Counted from the first letter of the stretch, positions 49,901-61,198 are shown. The stretch is 64,000 nucleotides of DNA from Quercus robur (GCF_932294415.1 NC_065535.1:86268362-86332361); one strand, 5' to 3'. Made by a program: numbers and translations. The notes: generated from the sequence alone by a model not told the origin.

Positions 49901-50878
49901 GAAGAAGATGTGAAAAGGGATTGATAGAACTCAAAAGCGATGTTCTTGATCTGACTCTTGTTAGTGCACCAAACATTCTGGCTATTCCTCAGCCTAGTAA
50001 TTCGATTTCTCCGGAATCTTTGGGAGGCCTTGGTATGAAAATAGGCTGTATTTCTGTCTCCACATTTCAAAAAAAGAACCCGAGAACGCTGCTGCCACAT
50101 CTGGCTCTCCTTATCCAACAGCCCATTTATTTCCTTTTGGAGCGATTTCACTAACAACTGATCCCCACCTTTTGCTGCTGCTATCTCAGCTTTGTCTAGG
50201 CGTTTCTTTTTCACCTCTAGTAGCTTCCTAACACTCCCAAAACAGTTTTTACTCCACTCTGTAAGTTCTTCCCAACAATATTTAATTTTACTCGCAACCT
50301 CAGACATTGTGGCCCCTAAAATAGGCGGACCCCAGGCAGTAGTGACTGTGTTACTACATCCTCTGTCTCTGAGCCACATTTGTTCGAATTAAAAAGAGCG
50401 GTTTGGTTTAGGATTGATACCTTCAGGTTTCACTATAATGGCTTGGTGATCCGAAGCATTAGAATGTAGGTGCTGGACTTTTGTCCCCGGATTTAGTGAA
50501 ATCCACCGATTGTTTGCAATGGCACGATCCAGCCTTTCCAGCACTAGGCCTCCGTGACGTTGGCCTTTCCAAGTATATTTCTTGCCCACAAAGCCCAGAT
50601 CCTTCAGCCCCGACTCATCCAACACGTCGCGAAATGCTTTCATTTGGTTTTCCCCTCTCAGACCCAAACCACATTTTTCGTGTGACCAGAGAATTTCGTT
50701 GAAATCCCCTGCTACCAGCCACGGAAGCGAGAGTCTAGCCCGCAGGTGATAGAGCAAATCCCAAGTTTCATTCTTCCTTGGCGGATCAGCAAAACCATAA
50801 ATCCCTGTGAGCCGCCACAACCCTTCAGGTGAATCCCCAACCACCGCGTTGATATGGTTCGGCGAGGAAGAGATAACT
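46969..50878 (-). mobile_element. L1-type LINE with RNase H domain, 5'-truncated
   Basis: Poly(T) 46969-46991 marks the 3' tail of a minus-strand element of about 3.9 kb. It has inserted in the duplicated WD40 promoter region between the pseudo-exon and the promoter remnant. No target duplication could be recognised. Confidence 0.88.
47023..50876 (-). pseudogene. LINE ORF2: endonuclease end, reverse transcriptase, zf-RVT, RNase H
   Basis: One continuous frame of about 1280 codons broken only by two stops: TAA at about 50391-50389 and TGA at 47928-47926. Seen in order: C-terminal APE endonuclease (VAGDFNEILW, ERLDRAIAN, ASDHQAI), RT ([44 protein letters not shown] active site), zinc-binding region, and a type I RNase H (INFDGATF, ILEGDSDTAIRAM, VAHSLARAA). 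The start of the endonuclease is missing. With so few lesions this is a young copy compared with the LINE at 10742-13534. Confidence 0.9.
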
Positions 50879-51021
50879 TCTATCTTGACAATTCATTTAA
50901 AGAAAATTTTTATGGGAAAAGAAAAAAAAATTAATATTTTGACAATTTTTTTCATTTCCCATAAAAGTGGTGTCAAAATTTTCCTAAAATGAATTGACAC
51001 TCGTTAGTATGATCCCATATA

Positions 51022-51024
<3 letters not shown>

Positions 51025-51091
<67 letters not shown>
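51025..51091. repeat. (GA)n microsatellite
   Basis: About 33 GA units in the dead promoter copy. The live leader has about 13 units, so the tract has expanded here. Confidence 0.85.
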
Positions 51092-51096
<5 letters not shown>

Positions 51097-51109
51097 GTTG
51101 TGTGAGTGT

Positions 51110-51118
51110 GGCGGGAAA
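51110..51118 (-). promoter_or_regulatory. E2F-like site left over in the duplicated promoter
   Basis: GGCGGGAAA matches the proximal site of the live promoter. The second site now reads GGCAGGAAT (about 51126-51134) and has lost the CCCGCC core. Confidence 0.6.
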
Positions 51119-51737
51119 TGGCTTTGGCAGGAATGAAAAATATCATAATTAGTGTAGGACAGGTCACAGGAGAGAGAGGCAAGACCATTTTGAACACAGT
51201 TGTATTTCTCAATTGTCATTTGGATTTGGGACAATGTGATTGGATTGGAATTGAATGAGAACTTCTGATATCATATATTATGTTTTTGAAATTCACTATT
51301 TATATTAGCATACACTAAACTCAACAGTTTACTCAATTTCAAATCCTAAATTTTAGTTTCTTAAAAATAACTTCTTGTGTAACCTTACTAATAGTAGATA
51401 AATTCAAATTGAAAAATAACATTAAACTCAAAATAAAAAAAAATCTTTCATTATGATCTGGATTACGGCCTTCTCTTTTTCATTTTTTTTTATTCGTAGT
51501 CTTTACTTTTTTAATTTCCTTAAGTTAAGGCGGCCCCTCTATAACATAACTAAAAATGACTAAAAAAAAAGAAATTTATTAATATAAATTTCTTATTATA
51601 TTATTCTATTAATTTCTAATTGATCTAACTATTTAGAATTAGAATTATTTCAAATTAGAATCTATCTTAGAATCTATCTAGAATTAGAATAAATAAGTAA
51701 GATTAGAATGTGTAGAATAAGATTCTAATCTAATTAG

Positions 51738-51775
51738 ATTCCATTTCACGTGCGGAGCACGAGTGATGAGGCTAG
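51738..51775 (+). mobile_element. 3' terminus of a second Helitron
   Basis: A hairpin (CACGTGC GG AGCACG) followed by AGTGATGAGGCTAG and T, nearly the same tail as the Helitron at 42716. The 5' end was not located; it should be a TC after an A between about 51315 and 51700. Confidence 0.6.
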
Positions 51776-51789
51776 TAATTTATAAATGC

Positions 51790-52050
51790 TTAGTATACGT
51801 TTGGATAGGAATTATTTTCCTGTGTTTGGTGTTTTGCGTTTTCCTTTTTTTTTTTGATGCATGCGTTTTAGTTTTTAGGAGACAAAGTGCACTGTTCATA
51901 CACTGTTCATGTACTGTTTACGGGACCCACAACCACTTTATTCAGAAAAAAAAAAATTTAAAAATGGATCCCACGGTATTATTCACACATTTAAAAATTA
52001 TTTTGCTACAGTGTTTTCAGTAAAATAAGTTGTATCCAAACGGACCCTTA
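51790..52050. mobile_element. MITE, PIF/Harbinger-like (TTA target duplication)
   Basis: A 255-bp element (51793-52047) between TTA duplications. The ends are GTATACGTTTGGATA and the inverse of GGGTCCGTTTGGATA. The interior has TGTTCA words and a GGGACCCAC box but no ORF. The three-base TTA duplication is the reason for the superfamily. Confidence 0.65.
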
Positions 52051-52078
52051 ATATGATATTTGTGGATAAAGCTTTAAC

Positions 52079-52240
52079 TACAATCTCTAAAATCTATTGC
52101 AATCATCTTTACATCTTTACTTGTGTGCCCAAAGACATCACATACAAAGTAGAATTAATGAACTTCAATCTCTCTAACCTGTTGCAACCATCTTTGCATC
52201 TTCACTACTATGCCCCAAAGATATCATATAGAGTAATGAA
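52079..52240. repeat. Diverged tandem repeat, two units of about 80 bp
   Basis: CAATCTCTAA..CT.TTGCAA.CATCTTTACATCTT and CAATCTCTCTAACCTGTTGCAACCATCTTTGCATCTT, both followed by a CCCAAAGA.ATCA block. Confidence 0.55.
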
Positions 52241-52868
52241 TGAACTACTAATTTTAATTTTTTTTTTTAATTCCCCGTCCAACTTTGTTAAAGGTGAATT
52301 CTAATTGTTGGTGGTGCATGAACTCATCCCATCACTATTTGCGAAGTTATTTAGCTAAATGTTAGTGCTTGCACTCCAAAGGAAACTAATTAAAAGATAT
52401 ATTAACGGAGCAATATAAGCAGAATTGATTATAGGATTATCTCTCCTATATTTATTAGAGAGTAATTTTTAGGTACTCCTGGAGCACAGAAAATGATACT
52501 CCTTCCTCTCACATTCATGGTGGAGTCCACTCATTAAATTCATGGTAGGGTCCATTATAAATGTGAGAAGAGAGAACACTATTTATCCAAAAACTTTCCT
52601 TTTTGTTTCCTCAAAAAAGATAAAACTTAAAATACTAATTTTTAATACCGAGTATGAGATGAATACAATTCATAAATTATTTTTTGTGTAGTTAATTATA
52701 TATTAATGATGGGGTTGGCTTCAAAAAAAATCAACTAAAAAAAATGATGGCGCTGCAATCCATTTCTTTTGGAGATAAGATTTTATTTACTCTTAATAAT
52801 AAAAGGTGTGGGCTACTTTTTTGTTGTCCCAAGGAAACTGTTTGCGTACTTCTTGGGGTACTTTTGCA

Positions 52869-52910
52869 GTCCCACATCGAAGACAACTCCCCCTACTTGC
52901 TGCCTTATAA
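52869..52910 (+). promoter_or_regulatory. USE + TATA module 1 (snRNA type)
   Basis: GTCCCACATCG (52869-52879) and TTATAA (52905-52910), 25 bp between them. It matches the plant snRNA USE (RTCCCACATCG); the short spacing is the Pol III (U6/U3) kind, not the 33-34 bp of Pol II snRNA genes. A T run follows at about 52946-52950. No known snRNA follows. Confidence 0.5.
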
Positions 52911-53015
52911 GCTGTGAAACTGAAGGAGTAGTGTACCATCAGTTAATTTTTATTGTGGGCTACTTTTTTGTTGTTCCAGGGAAATTGTTTGCGTACTCCC
53001 TGGGATACTTTTGCA

Positions 53016-53057
53016 GTCCCACATCGAAGACAACTTCCCCTATTTGCTGCCTTATAA
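53016..53057 (+). promoter_or_regulatory. USE + TATA module 2 (snRNA type)
   Basis: GTCCCACATCG (53016-53026) and TTATAA (53052-53057), again 25 bp apart, in the second forward unit. The core is unchanged while nearby bases differ from unit 1. Confidence 0.5.
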
Positions 53058-54360
53058 GCTGTGAAGCTGAAGGAGTAGTATACCATCAGTTAATTAATTG
53101 CAAAAGTATCCCAGGGAGTACGCAAACAGTTTCCCTGGGACAACAAAAAAGTAGCCCACAAAAGGATTAGATGAAAATTTTAGATTATAATCAAATTAAG
53201 ATTTTTATCAACTTAGAAATTATAGGAGAAGAAGATTGTAATCAAATTAAGATTTTTATCAACTTATAAATTATAGGAGAAGAAGATAAGAACAAAAAAA
53301 TTTATATTTATTTTTTTAAATAAAATATGTACAAAAATTTCTGCAATTTGGTGTTGCCACACAGCGCAACTACGACTTCTAAACTCAACTTTTATTATAC
53401 TTATTATATATTAATGATGGGGTTGGCTTCAAAAAAAAAATGATGGCACTGCAATCCATTTATTTTGGAGATAAGATTTTATTTACTCTTAATAATAAAA
53501 GGATTAGATGAAAATTTTATACTGTAATCAAATTAAGATTTTTATCAACTTAGAAATTATAGGAGAATAAGATTGTAATCAAATTAAGATTTTCATCAAC
53601 TTTGAAATTATAGGAAAAGAAGATTGTAACCAAATTAAGATTTTTATCAACTTAAAAATTATAAGAGAAGAAGATAAGAACAAAAAATTTGATATCTAAT
53701 TTTTTTATATAAAAAATGTACAAAAATTTCTGCAATTTGGTGCTACCACATGGCATAACCACGATTTTTAAACTCAACTTTAGTATATGATTTAGGCAAA
53801 AATGTAAAATGCACTATTTAAATTTTATGAAAATTTATTTTAAACTTCTAACTTTGTTTCGTTTGATTGAGTTATTTAAGTTTTATATTTATTCAATTAA
53901 GGTCTTTTTGTTATGATAAAAAAGCATTTTTGTCAACTTCAGTTAAAATATTTTTTATTTAAAAATTTTGAAAAATAAAAATAAAAATTTGGACACTTAA
54001 TGGCAACATTTAACAGAAATTAACAGATAAACTTTAATGGTCTGTTTGTATTGAGGTGAAAAAGAGAGAAATAGAATAGAGTCGAATAAACTTAAAATTT
54101 AGAGGACTTAATTGGAAAGTAAAGTGAAAAGGCTTAAATCAATTGTAGCCAAACTTTTTTTTTTTTTTTTTTGAGGATAAACTACATAAAAAAAAGGGTC
54201 AAACTAAAAAAGTGTACTTTCCATTTATTTCCTCATATTTATTATCCTGTTAATTTGTAATTTTTTTATTATAAAGAATTTAAAATTTTTATTAATAGTA
54301 AATCAAAAAAGTACATCCGCGTCAACCAGTAAAACAAGGAGGAATTTCCTTTAACCATGA

Positions 54361-54558
54361 TACATATTAGAGAAATGCTATGTCTACAACATTTCTACAA
54401 CATTTTTACAACAAATTCTAAGTGGCAAGTTGTTACTGGTTGTTTTTGTTGGGGCAAAAAAGTAATCTTAGTGTTAGTTTTAAATTTGAACCAATAACAA
54501 CTAACCACCCATGATTTGTTGTAAAAATGTTGTAGACGTAGCATTTCTCTACATATTA
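54361..54558. mobile_element. 180-bp MITE, Mutator-like (9-bp target duplication)
   Basis: TACATATTA at 54361-54369 and 54550-54558 flank 54370-54549. Inverted ends of about 28 bp start GAGAAATGCTA(T/C)GTCTACAAC. Present in copy 2 of the duplication and absent in copy 1. Confidence 0.8.
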
Positions 54559-54741
54559 ACCACAAGAATTTCCTCCAATAAAGCATCCATATTAGCCGTA
54601 TCTAATCTGAGCCCTTTTACCACTTAAAACATGAACCGATTATTGGTCATCGCAATCAACAGCAAAAGCAAAAATACCAATTTTCAAGCAAAAGCTGATC
54701 ATCACGTATGGAATTAGGAACCAGAGATAGGAGGGTAAAAG

Positions 54742-54772
<31 letters not shown>

Positions 54773-55491
54773 AATAAAAAGTTATTATGAAACTCTAAAT
54801 AAGTATCCATTTAGTATTAACAAAGATAAATATACAACATCATTATTTCTTAATAAGTTAATACATTACAATGCGATCATTTATGAACATGGAATTCAGT
54901 GTGCGTTCTTAAATTTTTAAAATCATCAATGATTGAATCCGTATTAATTGTTGCTAATGAATAATATCATAATGTTGTCAAAACTCATATTCCATTTTGT
55001 TGCGAAAGTCAATTTTTGATAACATTCATAGTTGAAAATTTTATTTAATTGAGAAACATAAGTAGTTAAAGATTGTAACTAAGTTTTGCCTTTATATTTA
55101 TTTCTGAAAAGCAAATACTGAAGTACTTGTATTACTAGAAGATAGACTGAAATTAAGCAACCATTACTTGAGAAAACACAACTACTAATCAGATATTATA
55201 TATATTTATATATATATATATATGTTTTTTTTTGGGGTTGTGATTTGGATAATCTGACCAAATTTTAACAAGTTGCAATCCCTATTTCTTGGCCTTTTTT
55301 TTTTTCCTCTATCCCTTGGCCGAATGATCTAGTGGTTGCCTTTAACCTTAAAATTTAATTCATGACATCCATTTAGGGGAAATACATATAAATTGATGTT
55401 TCACAATCATCTGAATTTCCAATAAACAATCTCCTGACTCAGAGAAATCATATAGTCATCTGAGTAGGGCAGTATCTGTCTATTTTCCTTG

Positions 55492-55749
55492 CTTTATGTT
55501 AGAGATATATTTGTCTATTAGCATAGGCACAAACTTAATTCTACTTCGTGTACAAGCCAAGTCTCCTAATTGTACTAGAAGTCTATTAGTCTAGGGTTTA
55601 GTCTACTATATATACAAGTGTTATGATTTATTGTAATATAGGATTTGTACTACACTATAATATATTATTGATGTAGCTCTTTAGGGTTTCCTCCGTGTCC
55701 ATACTAGCAGATTCAACATAGTTTATCAATGCTAATATTTAACACTTTA
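55492..55749. mobile_element. Solo LTR, 248 bp
   Basis: TGTTAGAGAT...TATTTAACA (55497-55744) between 5-bp duplications CTTTA. Copy 1 of the duplication has no insertion at this point (near 46560). It is likely a copia LTR left by recombination; the strand was not settled. Confidence 0.85.
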
Positions 55750-56327
55750 TAGATATTATGGGGGGCCAACATATCTTGCTGCTTATTTCAGGAAGTGATT
55801 TGGTTCCTGCATGATATTGATATGCTAATAAAACTTGGAGGCAATGAACTTTGATCTAAGATAAAGGGTACTATGATACTAAAGAAAACGGAAGAGAAAT
55901 ATATAGACACTATATTTCTATAAAAAACTAGTACATGGGAGTATTTTTGATCCTGAAAACCTAAAACTAAAAATCTAATGAGGATAGAAATGGAGAAAAG
56001 GGAAACAATGTCTGGAAAGAAAGACAAAGGAGTTCTGTCATACTAAAACGAGACACCATATTTCTATAATAATATATAATAGCTCCTTTAATCTTCGTTC
56101 CGTCCCTTTGAGTTCATTTTTCCATTCTCCAAATCAACTACAACAAGTCTCAAAGCATCTGGTTATTCCAGCAATTCTAAATCCTCATGGAAAGAAACAT
56201 AGAAAATCAAACGAAGAAAGAAACATCACAAAGAGCTTCTCCTTTAAACCTTGTCCTCCCATCTTCCTTAATTGTCTACATACACTTGATTAACGACTCA
56301 ACCGCATTCCATATTTCGCGAGGTCTT

Positions 56328-59300
56328 TTAAACTGTGTAGTGCTGTTGGATGGTTTCAATGTCCAGACCCTTCAACTTCACCACTGATTCAACATGTCCC
56401 TTGAGGGTGTGCAACTCCCTGAGCCTGCAAAAATAAGAAGAGTTTATATTCAATGTGGTTTTCGAAATAAGAATGACTTTTCTAAATGAACTCGATATTT
56501 GAATGCTTAACTGGACTATCATACAAACTTTGTTAGCTAGTCCAATTTAATGCATAGGTACAATCTTTTATAAAGCTTCCTGCCCCAATAGGGCCTCATT
56601 GAAGTTTATTTAAGGAACCATGAAACAACATGTTGAAGTTAAAAGTTTCCCAGAATTATATAAATTTGTAATCACTTATGTTCCTGCTGGATTGAATGAG
56701 AATTTTTAAGTTCAAATATCTCCAGGGGTGAATTTTAGATGGGGCTGGTTCTGTAATCTACCTGGCAACTTCAGCACGCCTCTTTGCCTGCTCTGCAATC
56801 TCAGAAAGATCCCGGTAGCTGCTCTTCTCTGTATATAATGCTTCTGGAGGCTGGAGACCATGGAGTGTACGTTGAGCCAAGGCCCATTGTGCTTCCCTCT
56901 CGCCCTTCCCATAATCCTTCTTTGTCGTGAAAGCGGTCTTCATTAGGTACATACACAAAGAGAAAGCAATGGTAAGAGAAAACAATAAGCAAAAATTAAA
57001 TTGAATAACATTGACTGATGGAGCTTAAAGATTATACGGTGTTATGAGAATTATTAGTCACCTTGTTTTGAAGCATGTTGTTCCAGGCCTTGCCGGACAA
57101 TCCAAATCGGATGATGAACTTGAGGACATCGAGAGGGAGGTAGGTAATGATGCTGTAAATCCAGATCACTCCTGCCCATCCCCATCCAATGCCATGGATC
57201 CTGGCAAAGCCCCAGTGTGCATACACAGCAATGATAGTGGCAACCTAATTTGAACAGGTAACACAATTAGGACAATATATGGTAATCATGCACACAAAAG
57301 TAGTAAGAACAAGTTCAACACAATAACAAATAAAAATACAAACCAATTGTGCTGCAATGAAGGCAATGCAAAGCAAGAAACCAGGGCGTTCAACAAAGGA
57401 CCAGCTCCTTGATCGGGTCACAAAGATGAGTGCTTGACTAATAATGCTCACTTGAAGGTAAAGGGCCGCGTTAAGCTCTGCAGCATTATTAGCAATTGCC
57501 TTCACTCCAAAAACTTTCTGCAATAGTTATATTATTAGTATCCAACTTCTTTATACAATCATATTTCTATTATTTCTTATTTGACTTCCCTTTTTAAAAT
57601 TTTTTTTTTTTTATAAATAATCTAAAAAGCTATATTCTAAAGCATCACCTGTTTCAAGGTACAACCATACTTTCGTACAATTAATCAAAATAAGCTTACA
57701 CACACGTGTGATTCACTCACTTTGAAGAAGTTGGTGTCATTTGCAAGATAAAAGAACACCACAGACATGATGGCCAGGTAGGCCCCAAGGATAATTCCAG
57801 TGGCAAAGATTTCCTTGAGCTTCCATGAGTCAGGAACAGGAGATGGCTTCACCCTGTCCTTGGAGATGGTCATGATGGTTCCGTCATTCAAGATGGCAAT
57901 GATCAGGACCATGAAAGGCGAGAAGTCAAACTTCCAGATGAGAGCAATAAGCAGGAACCCCATCACAATACGTATTGTTATGGAAACAGCATAGATTGTG
58001 TAGTTCTTCATCCTCTGAAAGATAGCCCTGCTTGTCAACACAGCACTCACTATCACACTCAAACCTGGCTCTGTCAAGACAATGTCTGATGCACCCCTAG
58101 CTGCATCAGTAGCATCAGCTACTGCAATACCAATGTCTGCCTTCTTGAGTGCTGGGGCATCATTTACACCATCTCCAGTCATTCCACAAATGTGCTTCCT
58201 CTCCTGCAGCCTCTTAACAATCTCATACTTGTGCTCTGTCAAGCCCCAAATTAGAATTGCTAATAATACTATGCAATGCAATAATCAATATCGACATCAT
58301 TTTTGGTAGAGCTAAAATGAAATTTTATTACCAGGAAAAACACCAGCAAATCCATCAGCCTTTTCAATGAGCTCATCAACAGGAATGGAAGAAATGGACT
58401 CATCCTTGCTCTGGCCAAGGAGGGTGGCAGAGGGATACATGTTGGTGCCCATGCCAAGCCTACGACCAGTCTCTTTTCCAATGGCAAGCTGATCACCAGT
58501 GATCATCTTAACATTGACACCAAGGTCAAGAGCCCGACGGATGGTCTCTGCACTATCATGCCTTGGAGGATCAAAAAGGGGTAAGAGACCAACAAACTCC
58601 CAAGGTCCTCCAGCGCTCTCTTTGGTCTTCTCTGGAACAATCTGCATTGGGAGGGCATAGAACCCGATTCAATACTGCTTACACTTTTCATTTACTGATA
58701 ATCAAGAAGCTATTATTATTAATTAACAACTAGTCTACCTGTCTAGCAACTCCCAAGGAACGAAGACCACGTTCAGCAAAATTGTCAATGATGCTGTGTG
58801 CCTTCTTCTTCACATCCGCCTTTGGATCACAAAGTTCAATGATCTGGTAAACAAGTATAATAGTTAGTTCTATCATATTTCAATGAAGAAAATTTTTTTG
58901 ATAGGATGTTTTGTTGAACGTCTGATATCGAAATGCTATAACGGTTCAAGAGGGGATTTTCGTACTTGCTCAGGAGCTCCTTTGCTGCATCGGTGCCAGT
59001 CGCCTTCTTCGTCAATATAGGTGATTGCTGTGCGCTTATCTACAGGATTGAAGGGCAAGAAATGCACCTCAGTGATTCCTGCTCTTGCCTGCAAAGCCAG
59101 CAGTTACAACTAGTCAATGAATAGAAAGTAGACTAACATGAAATGCATTGGCCAAAAAGTAGTTTGAATTTCATACCTCCTTGGGATCACCCAACATTCC
59201 AACAATACAAGCATCAATGGCATCTTGGTTTTCAATCCTGGAAGCCCTGGCAGCAAGCAAGACTACAGTATCCTTATCAATGTTCTTTGGAAACACCTGT

Positions 59301-60480
59301 AGTAAAAAATACACCCATGATAAGTACCAATACTTAAAATGGTTACACGTGCATTTCCTTTGGCAAATTACATTACTTGGCTTTTAAGCCACTAACCTCA
59401 ATCAGGTTCTTGTCAACAGTGAGTTTGTTGAGGGTGAGAGTCCCAGTCTTGTCACTGCATAGGACATCCATTCCTGCCATCTCCTCAATGGCTGTCATCC
59501 TCTTTGTGATAGCACCTTGTTCTGACAGGCGATGAGACCCAATAGCCATGGTCACAGACAAGACCGTTGGCATAGCAATTGGGATACCTCCAATAAGAAG
59601 CACCAGCATGTTGTCAATACCCTCTCTGTATTTCCTGTGTTGGATTGGGTACATCACTACAATCTCAATTAGCATGCCTATCGCAATAGAGCAGATACAG
59701 AAGTTACCAATGGCTGTCAACACCTGATCAAATTATCAACAACCATCAAAACATCAATCCAACAAAAAAAAAATCCCCGAAGAAATATATATGGATTGTT
59801 AAAATTTAGTATGCAATTTATTAGCTGGCTAGTATACCTTTTGGAAGTGACCAACTTGGTTTGTGCTATCCACAAGGTGAGCAGCCTTGCCAAAGAAGGT
59901 ATGAACTCCAGTGGCTATAACAACAGCCTCAATCTCTCCTTGTTTGCAGGTGGAACCAGAGAAGATCTCTTGGCCCGGGTGCTTGGTGACTGGAAGGGAT
60001 TCACCGGTGAGAGCAGACTGGTCGATTTTAAGAGGATCACCCTCCAAGAGACGGGCATCGGCTGGGATGATGTCTCCCAACTTGACGCTGATCACATCTC
60101 CTGGTACCAAGATTGCTGCATCTTGCTCACTCCATTTCCCATCCCTCAACACCTACAAACACATGAATCCATTAAGTTAAATTCTTCATAAAATTGAATG
60201 CAGCGACGAGTGTAATTAATTATTGAGTATTGGGCATGTATATACGTGGATCATGAACATGTGGTGTGTACCTTGGTTTTGGGGGCAAGACCTGCCATGA
60301 GAGCAGCCGCAGCATTGCCTGCGTTGTTTTCTTCAATGAAGCTGATAGTTGAGTTGATGAGGAGCAACACGACAATACCAACGAAATCTTGCCAGTCCGG
60401 TGGCTTTCCCTGAATTGTTCATCGTTAAAGATATCAAGGTCTCATACACTTTATAATGGTGTCAACGTTATGTCACATCT

Positions 60481-60523
<43 letters not shown>

Positions 60524-61198
60524 GTTACCCCTCCATTGGCCAAAACAATGGCCATGATAGCAGCACACTCCATGACCCATGATAGGGGATTCCACATGAA
60601 ACCCAAGAACTTGAGGATTTTACTCTCCTTTTTCTCCTCAAGCTTGTTTGGACCAAAGATTTGGAGCCTCTTCTCACCTTCATCTCCTGTCAAACCATCT
60701 CTTGAACATTTCAGCTGCTCAAAAACTTCATCAATAGGAATTCGCTCCTGCACAGACAATCACAATTCATGAAAATCAACAACTTATTATAACCATTAGC
60801 TCCAACGTAGTTCTAAGAAAATCGAAAAATAAAATCATGAAAAAAAAACTCTCATTATTCCTGTCATGCAATCCAAGTTCATGTCATCCAAAAACCTTTC
60901 CACAAATAAAACAAAAAGAATAGCTAAAGAAGAATAACCAAACCAAGAAATGAATAAAATTAGCAGATGAAAATTCCCAGCTGACAAAACATATAAAACA
61001 AAGAATACCCATTTGACATATTTGTGTTATATTGAGTTTTTCATTGTTTATCAAAACAAAATCCAACAAAAACATATTCAAATGAAACACAAGAATGGGA
61101 AAAGAAAGCAATATATATATATATATATTTGTTGTTTTGCTTACAAGATCGACAGTTTCGTTCTTGACATCTTCTAAAGAAATGAATGTGGAACCCAT
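56328..61198 (-). CDS. AHA: Plasma-membrane H+-ATPase (P3A type)
   Basis: Proton pump that energises the plasma membrane. Exons on the minus strand: 61198-61145, 60747-60529, 60409-60272, 60152-59838, 59723-59397, 59296-59177, 59088-58966, 58843-58739, 58641-58332, 58235-57721, 57517-57344, 57244-57062, 56937-56762, 56424-56328; 951 residues, the normal length. Seen: actuator TGES (186-189), [10 protein letters not shown]-like M4 segment ([13 protein letters not shown]), phosphorylation site CSDKTGTLT with Asp333, KGAPEQ nucleotide site, [17 protein letters not shown] hinge, M5-M10 in the exons after 58100, and an autoinhibitory C-terminus ([22 protein letters not shown]) ending HYTV. Thr950 is the expected 14-3-3 site. 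The ETIQQHYTV end is closer to AHA4/AHA11 than to AHA1/2. The start is the first ATG ([11 protein letters not shown]). Confidence 0.96.

Larger units (their letters stand above)
46950..51011. mobile_element. MITE (TGCTAACGGATATCCTTAGG end) split by a LINE
   Basis: The left end lies before the LINE poly(T). After the LINE, about 50880-51011 reads as the rest of a small AT-rich element whose end is the inverse of ATACTAACGAGTGTCAATTC. The ends match the MITE family at 34591 and 44646. Inferred from the paired ends. Confidence 0.45.
52802..53165. mobile_element. 354-bp insertion element with 61-bp inverted ends and duplicated snRNA-type promoter
   Basis: Target duplication AAAGG (52802-52806 and 53161-53165). 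The uninterrupted site is present in the sister unit at 53498-53502. Layout A-B-A-B-A': A (61 bp, TGTGGGCTAC...) at 52807 and 52954, and inverted at 53100-53160; B (about 85 bp) after each forward A. Each A is itself partly palindromic (TCCCAGGGA...TCCCTGGGA). Each B holds an upstream sequence element GTCCCACATCG and TTATAA 25 bp later. TG...CA ends with a 5-bp duplication would also suit an LTR remnant, but the inverted ends speak for a foldback structure. No ORF with meaning. Confidence 0.8.
52696..53790. repeat. Tandem pair of about 350-390-bp units with internal 50-bp repeats
   Basis: Unit 1 (52696-53405 without the element at 52807-53160) and unit 2 (53406-53790) both run from ATTAATGATGGGGTTGGCTTC through GGAGATAAGATTTTATTTAC and GCAATTTGGTG. 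Inside each, the phrase AATCAAATTAAGATTTTTATC recurs two or three times at about 50-bp spacing. Confidence 0.75.
46609..55800. repeat. Tandem segmental duplication, copy 2 (dead WD40 promoter/exon 1)
   Basis: Matches 41737-46608. It begins near the AAGTGGTTTGGG junction and ends near AAGTGATTTGG at about 55800. It is longer because of a LINE (46969-50878), Helitron and MITE insertions (51315-53790), a MITE at 54370-54549 and a solo LTR (55497-55744). No working gene. Confidence 0.82.

Noticed and set aside
52769-53170. 133-codon open frame with a repeated peptide
   Set aside because: It is the translation of the two tandem A-B units of the insertion element, runs across the target duplication, and shows no protein-like features.
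53160-53700. CRISPR-like array of 50-bp spaced repeats
   Set aside because: Plant nuclear context; the repeats are imperfect, adjacent tandem units without unique spacers, and no cas genes exist.
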